64,000 bases of DNA from Mycobacteriales bacterium (lineage in GTDB: Bacteria; Actinomycetota; Actinomycetes; JAFAQI01; DASSKL01): NCBI GenBank assembly GCA_035690485.1, contig DASSKL010000005.1:1-64000 (forward strand), in the 5' to 3' direction. Shown piece by piece: positions 27,397 to 35,575 of this stretch. The notes beneath the pieces are model-generated. The model did no database searches. It saw only the letters and a list, made by a program, of their open reading frames with translations, and had not been told where the DNA came from. Within the stretch, counting starts at the first letter, position 1; each line of letters begins with the position of its first letter. Position numbers and translations under genes: made by a program.

Positions 27397-28488
27397 TCAG
27401 CGGGCGGGTTGCGGCTCGATCCTCGCAGCCTGCTCGAGCAGCAGGCGAGCCACCCGGTCACGGTGCTCGTGCGCATCGCCCAGGAGCAGCCGGTCGACCT
27501 TGGCGCGCCGCCAGTAGACGTGCGCGTCGTGCTCCCAGGTGAAGCCGATGCCGCCGTGGACCTGGATCAGCGTCTCGGCGACCCGCTCCACCGCGTCGGA
27601 GGCGTAGGCCGCCGCGGCGCTCGCGTGCAGGGACAGCGTCTCGGGGTCCTCGTCGGCGGTCCAGGCCGCGAGCCAGACCAGCGAACGCAGCTGCTCCTCG
27701 TAGACGTAGGCGTCGACCAGCATGTGCTTGACCGCCTGGAAGCTGCCGATCGGCCGGCCGAACGCGACCCGTTCCTTGGCGTAGGCGACCGCCTTTGCGA
27801 CCGCGGCCGACGTCGTACCGAGGTCCTCCGCGGCCAGCACGATCGCCGCGATGTCGCGGGCGCGCCGCCAGACCGCGGCGACCTTCTCGTCCCCGAGCAG
27901 CACCGTCGCGTGCGCCCCGTCGAAACGCACCGGCGCGAGGCCGCGGGTCGGGTCGATGGGCTCGCGGGGCTCGATCGTGACACCCGACCCGACCTCGACC
28001 GCCACGAGCGCGCCACCGGCCAGTGTGACGACGGTCTGCGCCGCGACGGCGTCGAAGGCCGGGTGGGTCGAGCCGCTCAGCGAGCCGCCCGACAGCGAGA
28101 GCTCGGCCGGGTCGGCGACGCTGATCGCGCGGGCACCCTCGACGACCTCGGCGAGGAGCCGGGCAGCTTCGGCCGAACCGCCGGCCGCGGCGGCCTGCAG
28201 CAGCACAACGGCGCGTGCCGCCGTGCCGGTCAGCGGCACCGGGGCGATCACCCGGCCGGCCTGCTCGGCCACGACCGCGAGGTCGAGCACGGTGCCGCCG
28301 CTGCCGCCGTGCTCCTCCGCCGCGAGCAGGCCGAGGAAGCCCATCTCCGCCAGCTCCGGCCGCAGGTCGGGCAGCGTGGCGGCACCGTCGAGCAGCGAGC
28401 GCGCGATCTCGGTGCCGGGGTTCTTCTCGAAGTAGTCACGGGCGGTGCTCTGCAGAAGCCGCTGCTCCTCGGACAGCGCGAAGTCCAT
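27397..28488 (-). CDS. acyl-CoA dehydrogenase, small-subunit type
   Basis: A 363-residue acyl-CoA dehydrogenase. It opens [20 protein letters not shown] and keeps the C-terminal [21 protein letters not shown] and [20 protein letters not shown]. The middle domain is divergent and the usual YEG catalytic Glu motif near the C-terminus is replaced by [15 protein letters not shown]. This is the pattern of one partner in the alpha2beta2 heteromeric acyl-CoA dehydrogenases known from sterol side-chain pathways (ChsE/FadE pairs). The gene is 3 bp downstream of the larger partner. Confidence 0.85.
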   Translation of the reverse strand: MDFALSEEQRLLQSTARDYFEKNPGTEIARSLLDGAATLPDLRPELAEMGFLGLLAAEEHGGSGGTVLDLAVVAEQAGRVIAPVPLTGTAARAVVLLQAAAAGGSAEAARLLAEVVEGARAISVADPAELSLSGGSLSGSTHPAFDAVAAQTVVTLAGGALVAVEVGSGVTIEPREPIDPTRGLAPVRFDGAHATVLLGDEKVAAVWRRARDIAAIVLAAEDLGTTSAAVAKAVAYAKERVAFGRPIGSFQAVKHMLVDAYVYEEQLRSLVWLAAWTADEDPETLSLHASAAAAYASDAVERVAETLIQVHGGIGFTWEHDAHVYWRRAKVDRLLLGDAHEHRDRVARLLLEQAARIEPQPAR

Positions 28489-28491
28489 GGC

Positions 28492-29712
28492 TCAGGCCCC
28501 CTTGCGGCCGAGGATCTCGGCGGCCGGCTTGTCCTTGTCGAGGCGTGGCTCCGGCGGCAGGCCGAGCACCCGTTCGCCGAGGATGTTCTTGAGCACCTCG
28601 TTGGTGCCGCCGGCGATCGCGATGCCGGGCAGCGACGCCTGCACGTTCTGCCACCGCGCGTCACCCGCACCGCTTTGCTGGAACACCGCGTCATCGAGCT
28701 GCATCCGGACGCCCAGGTCGGCGATCCGCCGCGCCACCGCCGTGCCGGCGAGCTTGCCGGCGCTGCCCTCGGGGCCGGGCAGCTGGCCCTTCGACAGCGC
28801 GGTGAGGCGCCGGTAACCGGTGTAGCGGCAGGCGAGCGACTCGATCCAGCACTCGGCCAATTCTTGGCGGGCGACCGCCGCCCGGTCGGGCGAGAGCGAC
28901 TCGATGCGCTCGGCGACGGTCTCGACCAGGCTCTCGACGCTGCCGCCGAGGTCGGTGCCGCCGCCACCGATCGCCATGCGCTCGTTCATCAGCGTGGTGA
29001 TGGCGACCCGCCAGCCGTCGTTGACGTCGCCGAGCCGCCAGTCGTCGGGCACCTCGACGTCGTCGAGGAAGACCTCGTTGAAGCCGGCGTCACCGCTCAT
29101 CTGCTTCAGCGGGCGGACGGTCACGCCCGGGTGGTGCAGGTCGATGATGAACATCGTGAGCCCGCGGTGCTTCGGCAGCGACGGGTCGGTGCGGGTGATG
29201 ATGATCCCGTAGTCGCTGTACTGCGCGCCGGACGTCCACACCTTCTGGCCGTTGATGCGCCAGCTGCCGTTGTCGCGGACCGCCCGGGTCGACAGGGCGG
29301 CGAGGTCGCTGCCGGACCCCGGCTCGCTGAACAGCTGCGCCCAGATCTCCTCGCCGCGCAGCAGCGGCGGCAGGAACCGCGCCTTGTGCTCCTCGGTGCC
29401 GTGGCCGATGATCGTCGGCCCGCACATGCCGACGCCGATCAAGCCGATCAGCCCGGGAACCTCGGCGCGCGCGATCTCCTGGTTGGCGATCACCTGCTGC
29501 ATCGGGGTGCCGCCCTGGCCGCCGTACTCCTTCGGCCACTGGATGCCGACCAACCCGCCCTCGTAGAGCACCCGCTGGTTGTGCTTGTGTGCCTCGACGT
29601 CGTCGACCTCGGCCCGGCCGCGTCCGGTGTGGAGCTCGTGGCTGTGCTCCTCCAGGTACGCGCGCACCGTCTGCCGGTACGCCGCCTCTTCCGGACTGTC
29701 GTCGATGTCCAT
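28492..29712 (-). CDS. acyl-CoA dehydrogenase, large-subunit type
   Basis: A 406-residue acyl-CoA dehydrogenase. It has WPKEYGGQGGTPMQQVIANQ near the N-terminus, the FAD-side QLFSEPGSGSDLAALSTRAV and GQKVWTSGAQY in the middle, and GGTNEVLKNILGERVLGLP close to the C-terminus. It is adjacent to a smaller dehydrogenase with altered active site, suggesting a heterotetramer. The ATG is preceded by GGAGG-type sequence. It is the first gene of a minus-strand operon of six genes reaching the nitronate monooxygenase. Confidence 0.9.
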   Translation of the reverse strand: MDIDDSPEEAAYRQTVRAYLEEHSHELHTGRGRAEVDDVEAHKHNQRVLYEGGLVGIQWPKEYGGQGGTPMQQVIANQEIARAEVPGLIGLIGVGMCGPTIIGHGTEEHKARFLPPLLRGEEIWAQLFSEPGSGSDLAALSTRAVRDNGSWRINGQKVWTSGAQYSDYGIIITRTDPSLPKHRGLTMFIIDLHHPGVTVRPLKQMSGDAGFNEVFLDDVEVPDDWRLGDVNDGWRVAITTLMNERMAIGGGGTDLGGSVESLVETVAERIESLSPDRAAVARQELAECWIESLACRYTGYRRLTALSKGQLPGPEGSAGKLAGTAVARRIADLGVRMQLDDAVFQQSGAGDARWQNVQASLPGIAIAGGTNEVLKNILGERVLGLPPEPRLDKDKPAAEILGRKGA

Positions 29713-29752
29713 GCAAGGACCTCCTCGCCGGGCGGGGCCTGTAATCTGAGGG

Positions 29753-29760
29753 TGACGTCA
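29753..29760. promoter_or_regulatory. palindrome in divergent promoter region of acyl-CoA gene cluster
   Basis: TGACGTCA, an 8-bp perfect palindrome, is centred in the 95-bp gap between the divergent acyl-CoA dehydrogenase (start 29712, -) and phosphotransferase (start 29808, +) genes. The TetR gene at 31190 belongs to the rightward transcript and could act here. The site is short, so the assignment is tentative. Confidence 0.3.
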
Positions 29761-29807
29761 GGTACCACAACATCTCCCCGTGCATTCGTCAACCAAGGGA
29801 GCCCCAC

Positions 29808-30818
29808 GTGGCCGTCGCCGCCGACGAGATCGGGCCGGCGCTCACCGCTGAGCTGGCGCGGCAGTGGGAGCAGGACGTCGAGGTGGTCGCCCTGCGCCGG
29901 CTGTCCGGCGGCGCGTCGATGGAGACCTGGAGCCTCGACGTGCGCCGCGACGCCGTGACCGTCCCCGCGATCCTGCGCTGCGACCGGCGGGGCGCCGCAC
30001 CGGGCGGTGCGATGCGGGTCGACCGTCCCGACGAGCGCCGGGTGCTCGAGCTCGTGCACGACCGCGGCGTGCCGGTGCCCGCGGTGCTGGCGGGCGGCGA
30101 CCGCGAGTCGGCCCTCGGCATGACCTGGCTGCTGATGGAGCGGCTCGAGGGCGAGACGATCGCGCGCAAGCTGCTTCGCGACGACGCGTTCGCGTCGGCC
30201 CGTCCGCTCGTCACCGGGCAGTGCGCCCGGGCGCTCGCCGGCATCCACACCGTCACCGCCGCGGAGGCGGCCTTCCTCGGCCCCCCGCGCGACGCCGAGT
30301 CGATGCTGCGCGAGCAGCTCGACCTCCTCGACATGCTGGGCGAGCCGTCACCGGCCTTCGAGTTCGGCGTGCGGTGGCTGCTCGGTCACCTGCCGCCACC
30401 GGTCGAGCCGGCCCTCGTGCACGGCGACTTCCGCACCGGCAACCTGATGATCGGGCCCGACGGGCTGCGCGGCGTCCTTGACTGGGAGCTCGCCCACGTC
30501 GGCGACCCGCGCGAGGACCTCGGGTGGTTCTGCGTGCGGGCCTGGCGGTTCGGCAACGACGCGGCCGTCGCCGGGGGCTTCGGCTCCCGGGAGGAGCTCG
30601 TCACGGCCTACGCCGAGGCCTCCGGGCGCGACGTCGACATCGACGCGGTGCGGTTCTGGGAGACCTGCGGCACCCTGCGATGGGGGATCATGTGCATGGT
30701 GCAGGCCGCCGGGCACCTGTCCGGCGCCGTGCGCAGCGTCGAGCTGGCGGCCATCGGGCGGCGGGTCTCGGAGAACGAGCACGACCTGCTGGAGCTCATC
30801 GCAGCGGCAGCGGGCTGA
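29808..30818 (+). CDS. phosphotransferase (APH/ACAD10-like kinase) family protein
   Basis: A 336-residue protein of the aminoglycoside-phosphotransferase fold. The catalytic loop is VHGDFRTGNLMIGPDGLRGV and the metal-binding DFG-equivalent is LDWELAHVGDPREDLGWFC. Actinobacterial members encoded beside acyl-CoA dehydrogenases resemble the kinase domain of human ACAD10/11, which phosphorylates 4-hydroxyacyl-CoA for further breakdown. The next gene (DUF6285) is its constant neighbour. A role in hydroxyacyl-CoA catabolism is inferred from context; antibiotic resistance is unlikely. Confidence 0.85.
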   Translation: MAVAADEIGPALTAELARQWEQDVEVVALRRLSGGASMETWSLDVRRDAVTVPAILRCDRRGAAPGGAMRVDRPDERRVLELVHDRGVPVPAVLAGGDRESALGMTWLLMERLEGETIARKLLRDDAFASARPLVTGQCARALAGIHTVTAAEAAFLGPPRDAESMLREQLDLLDMLGEPSPAFEFGVRWLLGHLPPPVEPALVHGDFRTGNLMIGPDGLRGVLDWELAHVGDPREDLGWFCVRAWRFGNDAAVAGGFGSREELVTAYAEASGRDVDIDAVRFWETCGTLRWGIMCMVQAAGHLSGAVRSVELAAIGRRVSENEHDLLELIAAAAG

Positions 30819-30827
30819 GGAGGCCGA

Positions 30828-31193
30828 GTGGAGAACCGTCCGACCGCCGCCGAGCTGGTCATCGCGGTCGCCGACTGGCTGCGGACCGACGCGATGCCCG
30901 CGCTGCCCGGCGCGCTCGGCTTCCAGGCTCGGGTGGCGGCCAACGCGCTGGGCATCGTCGCGCGTGAGCTCGAGGCGGGTCCGGGGCACTTCGCCGCCGA
31001 CCGCGCGTCGGTGGCCGGCCTCGCGGAGGCCGAAGGCACCGACCGCGAGCTGCTCGCCGCGCTGTCGGCCCGGATCCGTGCCGGTGCTCTCGACGACCGC
31101 GCCGGCGAGGTCCTCGAGGCGCTGCGCCCGCTGGCCCGGCACAAGCTCGAGATCGACAACCCGAAGCACCTCACGACCGGGACCGCCGGATGA
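30828..31193 (+). CDS. DUF6285-type protein
   Basis: A 121-residue all-helical protein beginning MENRPTAAELVIAVADWLRT and ending with HKLEIDNPKHL. It matches the small family of unknown function found next to phosphotransferase and acyl-CoA dehydrogenase genes. The GTG start is 10 bp after the kinase stop, and the stop overlaps the TetR start by ATGA. It may be a partner of the kinase; no catalytic motif is visible. Confidence 0.75.
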   Translation: MENRPTAAELVIAVADWLRTDAMPALPGALGFQARVAANALGIVARELEAGPGHFAADRASVAGLAEAEGTDRELLAALSARIRAGALDDRAGEVLEALRPLARHKLEIDNPKHLTTGTAG

Positions 31194-31915
31194 GCGAGCC
31201 GTCCGCGCAGCGGTGGGCCGAGCGGGTCGTCGGCGCCACCCACGTCGAAGGCCGCCGCGGCTCCGGCGCGGTCACCCCGATCGGGGCGCGCGGGCAGCGG
31301 ACCCGGGCGGCACTGCTCACGGCGGCGCACCGGCTGTTCGGGGAGCAGGGCTACCAGGCCACCACCGTCGCGCAGATCGCCGAGGCGGCGGGTGTGAGCC
31401 TCGGCACCTTCTACCAGTACTTCGCCGACCGGCAGGCCATCGTCGCCGAGCTCGTCGGCCAGGCGGTCGCGCGCGTCATGGGCCCGGCCCAGGGCATGGA
31501 AGACCGCCTCTGGCGGGTGCGCGACGGCCGGCCGGGGCTGGAAAAGATGATCACCGCCTACGTCCGGCTCGTCGCCGAGGACATCCACTTCTGGCGCGCC
31601 TGGGACGAAGTGAGCCACACCGACGAGCGGCTCGCCCGCGTGCGCCGCGACCTCGGCCGCGTGCTCACCGAGTCGGTCGAACGCGAGCTGTACCGGGGAC
31701 TGCGGCTCGGCGTCGTACGCCCCGCGCTCGACCCGGTGCTGACCGCCCGCGCGTTGACCGGCATGGTCGACCGCTTCGTCTACACGACCTACTTCTTCGA
31801 CCCGCCCGACCCGGTACCGACCCCCGACGAGTCGGCCCGGCTGATCACCGACCTGTGGGTCGGAGCCCTCGGTCTGCAGAACCCGCCCCAAGGAGGCACT
31901 GATGAACGCTCGTGA
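31190..31915 (+). CDS. TetR-family transcriptional regulator
   Basis: A 241-residue TetR regulator with a ~35-residue N-terminal extension before the DNA-binding domain. The helix-turn-helix reads TTVAQIAEAAGVSLGTFYQY. The ligand domain is aromatic-rich (FWRAWDEVSHTDERLARVRR). Placement between a kinase/DUF6285 pair and a thiolase suggests it senses an acyl-CoA intermediate and controls the divergent cluster. The thiolase ATG lies within its last codons, with an AAGGAGG ribosome site inside the TetR coding sequence. Confidence 0.9.
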   Translation: MSEPSAQRWAERVVGATHVEGRRGSGAVTPIGARGQRTRAALLTAAHRLFGEQGYQATTVAQIAEAAGVSLGTFYQYFADRQAIVAELVGQAVARVMGPAQGMEDRLWRVRDGRPGLEKMITAYVRLVAEDIHFWRAWDEVSHTDERLARVRRDLGRVLTESVERELYRGLRLGVVRPALDPVLTARALTGMVDRFVYTTYFFDPPDPVPTPDESARLITDLWVGALGLQNPPQGGTDERS

Positions 31916-33059
31916 CGCCGTCATCGTCGACGCCGTCCGTACCCCCGTCGGCAAGCGTGGTGGCGCGCTGTCGCAGCTGCACGCTGTCGACGTGTCCGCA
32001 CGCGTCCTCCAGGCGCTCGCCGCGCGCAACGACCTCGACCCGGTCGAGGTCGACGACGTCATCTGGGGGTGCGTCATGCAGGTCGGCGAGCAGGGGGTCA
32101 ACGTCGGCCGCAACGCCGTGCTCGGCGCCGGCTGGCCCGAGTCGATCCCCGGCACCACCGTCGACCGGCAGTGCGGGTCGTCGCAGCAGTCGGTGCACTT
32201 CGCGGCGGCGGGCCTGGTCGCCGGGCACTACGACGTCGTCGTCGCCGGCGGCGTCGAGATGATGACCCGGGTGCCGATGGGCTCCTCACGCGGTCAGGAC
32301 GTCGGCAAGCCGTTCGGCCCGATGGTCATGGAGCGCTACGACGGGGCGCGGTTCAACCAGGGCCTCGGGGCCGAGATGATCGCCGAGCGGTGGGGCCTGT
32401 CCCGCACTCAGCTCGACGAGTTCTCCCTGGAGTCGCACGAGAAGCTGGCGGCCGCGATCGACGAGGGCCGGTTCTCCGACGAGATCGTCCCGGTCGACCT
32501 GCCCGACGGCACCACGATGACGACCGACGAGGGCGTACGCCGCGGCGGCACGGTCGAGAAGATGGCCACGCTGAAGCCCGCCTTCAAGGAGGACGGCGTC
32601 ATCACCGCCGGCAACTCCTCGCAGATCTCCGACGGGTCGGCCGCGCTGCTGATGATGACCTCGGAGAAGGCGAAGGCGCTCGGCATGGAGCCGATCGCCC
32701 GGGTGCACTCGGCCGCGCTCGCCGCCGCCGACCCGGTCATCATGCTGACCGCGCCGATCCCGGCGACCAAGAAGGTGCTCGCGCGTTCCGGCCTGACGAT
32801 CGACCAGATCGGTGCCTTCGAGGTCAACGAGGCGTTCGCCCCGGTGCCGCTGGCGTGGCTCCACGACATCGGCGCCGACCCCAAGGCGGTCAACCCCAAC
32901 GGTGGCGCGATCGCGATCGGGCACCCGCTCGGCGGCTCGGGCGCCCGGCTCATGACGACGCTGGTGCACCACATGCGGCACAACGGCGTCCGCTACGGGC
33001 TGCAGACGATGTGCGAAGGCGGCGGCATGGCCAACGCGACGATCCTCGAGCTGCTCTAA
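31902..33059 (+). CDS. acetyl-CoA acyltransferase (thiolase)
   Basis: A 385-residue thiolase. The nucleophilic Cys is in VDRQCGSSQQSVHFAAAGLV, the catalytic His in GGAIAIGHPLGGSGARLMT, and the C-terminal Cys in QTMCEGGGMANATIL. FEVNEAFAPV is also standard. It cleaves 3-ketoacyl-CoA with CoA, the last step of the pathway suggested by the neighbouring racemase, dehydrogenases and kinase. It begins 14 nt before the TetR stop with a strong ribosome site, and a repeated palindrome follows its stop. Confidence 0.93.
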   Translation: MNARDAVIVDAVRTPVGKRGGALSQLHAVDVSARVLQALAARNDLDPVEVDDVIWGCVMQVGEQGVNVGRNAVLGAGWPESIPGTTVDRQCGSSQQSVHFAAAGLVAGHYDVVVAGGVEMMTRVPMGSSRGQDVGKPFGPMVMERYDGARFNQGLGAEMIAERWGLSRTQLDEFSLESHEKLAAAIDEGRFSDEIVPVDLPDGTTMTTDEGVRRGGTVEKMATLKPAFKEDGVITAGNSSQISDGSAALLMMTSEKAKALGMEPIARVHSAALAAADPVIMLTAPIPATKKVLARSGLTIDQIGAFEVNEAFAPVPLAWLHDIGADPKAVNPNGGAIAIGHPLGGSGARLMTTLVHHMRHNGVRYGLQTMCEGGGMANATILELL

Positions 33060-33092
33060 CCCGATCGGCCAACCCGCCTCGGGTTCTCTTTC

Positions 33093-33158
33093 GCGTCTTC
33101 TGCCGCGGTGTAGGGCCTTGACGATCTCCATTCGGCCCCACACCGCGGCAGTAGACGC
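33093..33158. repeat. long palindrome, copy 2 of a repeated intergenic element
   Basis: Left arm 33093-33117 pairs with right arm 33134-33158 with 2 mismatches in 25; the loop is 16 nt. The core CTTCTGCCGCGGTGT is identical to copy 1 at 2941-3002. The loops are also related in inverted orientation (ACGATCTC here, GAGATCGT there), so the two copies are whole elements in opposite directions. Both lie just after a + strand gene and before the end of a - strand gene. Confidence 0.88.
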
Positions 33159-33187
33159 AAGGCGGCGAGCAGAGGACGGGCAGCGGT

Positions 33188-33248
33188 GGGGCGGGGGCCT
33201 TCGACTACCGCGGGGCGGGGGCCCTTCGACTACCGCGGGGCGAGGGCC
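33188..33248. repeat. tandem duplication of the 3' end of the LLM oxidoreductase gene
   Basis: Two and a half copies of a 24/25-bp unit (33188-33211, 33212-33236, then 33237-33248) containing GACTACCGCGGGGCG. On the minus strand each unit repeats the last codons and TAG stop of the oxidoreductase gene, so the gene's terminal region has been duplicated downstream of its stop. Confidence 0.75.
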
Positions 33249-34177
33249 AGTGCGGCCTCGTGGTAGCTCATGCCGAGCGGGATCGGCGCGAGCGCCGGCA
33301 CGGTGACGCCGTTGTCCATGTAGGCGCGGATCACCTCGCGGCAGTGCTCGGCCGGGCCGTGGATGATCAAATCGTCGACGACCTGGTCGGGGATGGCCTC
33401 GAGGGCACCGGCGCGGTCGCCGGCCTTCCACTTCTCCCACATCGGTGCGAGCGCCTCGCCGCGGCCGAGCCAGTCGTGGAACGCCGCGTAGACCGGGACG
33501 TTGAGGTAGGCCGCGACCATCCGCCGGGCGATGGTGCGCACCGTGTCGGCGTCCTCCGACGGGCAGACGAAGATCCGCGCGACGACGTCCTTGCCGGTGC
33601 CGACGTAGGGCACCACGGTCTTCACGTCCTCGGCCGACAGCCAGTTGATGATCGCGCCGTCGCCCTCCTCGCCCGCGAGGGTCAGCATCTTCGACCGCAG
33701 CGCGGCGATCAGGATCTTCGGCGGCTGCGCGGGTGCCCGCTCGAGCCGGAAGCCCTTGACGGTGAAGGTCTCGAACGCCTCGTCGACCTTCTCCCCGGCC
33801 AGCGCCTTGCGCAGGAACCGCACGGTGTCGCGCACCCGCTGCAGCGGCTGCTCGAACGGGATGCCGTTCCAGCGCTCGACGATCACGTTCGACGACGAGC
33901 CCACGCCGAAGGTGAACCGGCCCGGCGCTGCGTCGGCCATCGTCGCCACCGACATCGCCAGCAACCCGGGTCCGCGGGTGTAGGCCGGCACGATCGCCGT
34001 GCCCAGCTGCGCCGACGGCACCCACTGCGACGCCAGCGCCAGCGGGGTGAACGCATCCGCGCCGCCCGCCTCCGCCGACCAGAAGTCGGTGTAGCCCGCG
34101 TCCGCCACCTCGCGCAGCTTGTCGGCGTGCTCGGCGAGCGGGGTGTCCATGTAAGGGATCGTCAGCCCGTAGCGCAT
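33230..34177 (-). CDS. LLM-class F420-dependent oxidoreductase
   Basis: A 315-residue luciferase-like barrel protein. MRYGLTIPYMDTPLAEHADK, GYTDFWSAEAGGADAFTPLA and PGRFTFGVGSSSNVIVERWN are typical of actinobacterial LLM enzymes that use coenzyme F420. It lacks obvious features of the flavin monooxygenase branch. Substrates of such enzymes are diverse. The minus-strand GATAGT box 7 nt before the ATG suggests a leaderless message. Its 3' end is duplicated in tandem. Confidence 0.87.
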   Translation of the reverse strand: MRYGLTIPYMDTPLAEHADKLREVADAGYTDFWSAEAGGADAFTPLALASQWVPSAQLGTAIVPAYTRGPGLLAMSVATMADAAPGRFTFGVGSSSNVIVERWNGIPFEQPLQRVRDTVRFLRKALAGEKVDEAFETFTVKGFRLERAPAQPPKILIAALRSKMLTLAGEEGDGAIINWLSAEDVKTVVPYVGTGKDVVARIFVCPSEDADTVRTIARRMVAAYLNVPVYAAFHDWLGRGEALAPMWEKWKAGDRAGALEAIPDQVVDDLIIHGPAEHCREVIRAYMDNGVTVPALAPIPLGMSYHEAALALAPR

Positions 34178-34244
34178 GGCCGCGACTATCCCACCCGGTC
34201 GACCTGCCTTGAGCCGCGCACCCCGCCGCCCTAGCGTTCCCTCG

Positions 34245-35549
34245 GTGGGAGCAGCCGCCGGTCTGTCGCCCCAGCACCGGCGTCTGCTGTGGCTCCTCGG
34301 GGTCGCGAGCTTCTTCGAGGGCTACGACTTCAGCGCGGTCACGGTCGCGCTGCCGCAGCTGCGCGACACGTTCGGCCTCAGCCAGTCGACCGCCTCGCTG
34401 TGGGTCGCGATCCTCTACCTGGGCGCGGCGCCCGCGCTGTGGCTGAGCCGCTACGCCGACCGCGCCGGCCGCCGGCGCGCCCTGCTCATCTCCATCACCG
34501 GCTACACGATCGCCACCGCGGCCACCGCAGTCGTGCCGAGCATCGAGGCCTTCGTCGGGGTGCAGTTCGCGGCCCGGCTCTTCCTCGCGGCCGAGGTCGC
34601 CTTGGCCTGGACCGTCGTCGCGGAGGAGCTGCCGGCCGACCGTCGCGGCATCGGCTTCGGCATCCTCGCGCTGGCATCCGCGCTGGGCAGCGGCTGGGCG
34701 TCGATCCTGCAGGGCGCGCTGCTCGCGCCGCTGCACGGCAGCTGGCGGTGGCTGTACGCCGCCGCCGTACCCGTCCTCGTCGTCGCGGCGCTGCTGCGCC
34801 GGTCGCTGCCGGAGAGCAGCCGTTTCGCGACGGTGGCCCGCCGGCAGGAGCTCGCCCAGCGCTGGACCGCGATCCTGCGCCCCCCGCACCTCGGCCGCCT
34901 GGCGCTGCTCGCCGGCACCGTGTTCCTGCTGCAGCTCACCAGCCAGGCGATCGTCTTCGTCGTCGACTTCATGCAGACCCAGCGCGGCCTGTCGTCGTCG
35001 GCCGCCAACTTCACCCTCGTCGCCTCCGGTGCGTTGGCCCTCCCGTTGCTGGTCGTCGCGGGCCGGTTGTCCGACCGCATCGGGCGCAAGCCCATCGCCT
35101 GCATCGCGCTGCTCGTCGAGGCGGCCGGGCTGGCCTGCTTCTTCTTCCTCGCGCACACCGAGTGGGAGCTGTTCCTCGGGCTCGCGCTGACCTACGCGGG
35201 CACGTTCGGGGCCTGGCCCACCGCAGGCTCCTACGCCTCCGAGCTGTTCCCGACCGCGCTGCGGGCGCTGGGCAACTCGGCCGTCGGCGTGGCCAAGCTC
35301 CTCGGGCAGTTCTCGAGCTTCATGCTCGCGGGCGCGTTCATCGCGGCGACCGGAAGCCTCTCGGTCGCGGTGCTCGTCCTCACCGTCGGGCCGCTCGCCG
35401 GTGCCGTGCTGATCGCGCTGCACTTCCCGGAGACCGGCGGGCGAGATCTCGACGAGGTGAGCGCCGTCGCGCTGCCGCCCTACGCCGGTGTCACGGCGGT
35501 GCCCGAACCGGCCGCTCCGACGATGGTTCCGAAGATCCCTGGTGCGTGA
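34245..35549 (+). CDS. MFS transporter (sugar-porter-like)
   Basis: A 434-residue twelve-helix transporter. FFEGYDFSAVTVALPQLRD lies in TM1, the loop 2-3 motif is DRAGRRRALL, and the symmetrical loop 8-9 is RLSDRIGRKPIA, with PESSRF after TM6 as in sugar/acid porters. ASELFPTALRALGNS matches the TM10-11 signature of that group. GTG 34245 follows TAGCGT (34232-34237) by 7 nt, indicating a leaderless start; the open frame upstream is basic and not membrane-like. The substrate is probably an organic acid or sugar. Confidence 0.88.
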   Translation: MGAAAGLSPQHRRLLWLLGVASFFEGYDFSAVTVALPQLRDTFGLSQSTASLWVAILYLGAAPALWLSRYADRAGRRRALLISITGYTIATAATAVVPSIEAFVGVQFAARLFLAAEVALAWTVVAEELPADRRGIGFGILALASALGSGWASILQGALLAPLHGSWRWLYAAAVPVLVVAALLRRSLPESSRFATVARRQELAQRWTAILRPPHLGRLALLAGTVFLLQLTSQAIVFVVDFMQTQRGLSSSAANFTLVASGALALPLLVVAGRLSDRIGRKPIACIALLVEAAGLACFFFLAHTEWELFLGLALTYAGTFGAWPTAGSYASELFPTALRALGNSAVGVAKLLGQFSSFMLAGAFIAATGSLSVAVLVLTVGPLAGAVLIALHFPETGGRDLDEVSAVALPPYAGVTAVPEPAAPTMVPKIPGA

Positions 35550-35575
35550 CCGCCGAACACCCCTATTGTGCGGCC

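Noticed and set aside
26527-29958. 1143-codon open frame on the plus strand
   Set aside because: It lies opposite the SDR and both acyl-CoA dehydrogenases, whose motifs are intact, and has no domain of its own.
29808-30818. Aminoglycoside resistance kinase
   Set aside because: The fold is shared, but the context (acyl-CoA dehydrogenases, DUF6285, thiolase) points to the ACAD10/11-like group.
32286-35423. 1045-codon open frame on the minus strand
   Set aside because: Spans thiolase, an intergenic palindrome, the LLM gene and the MFS gene in the wrong frame; no conserved motif.
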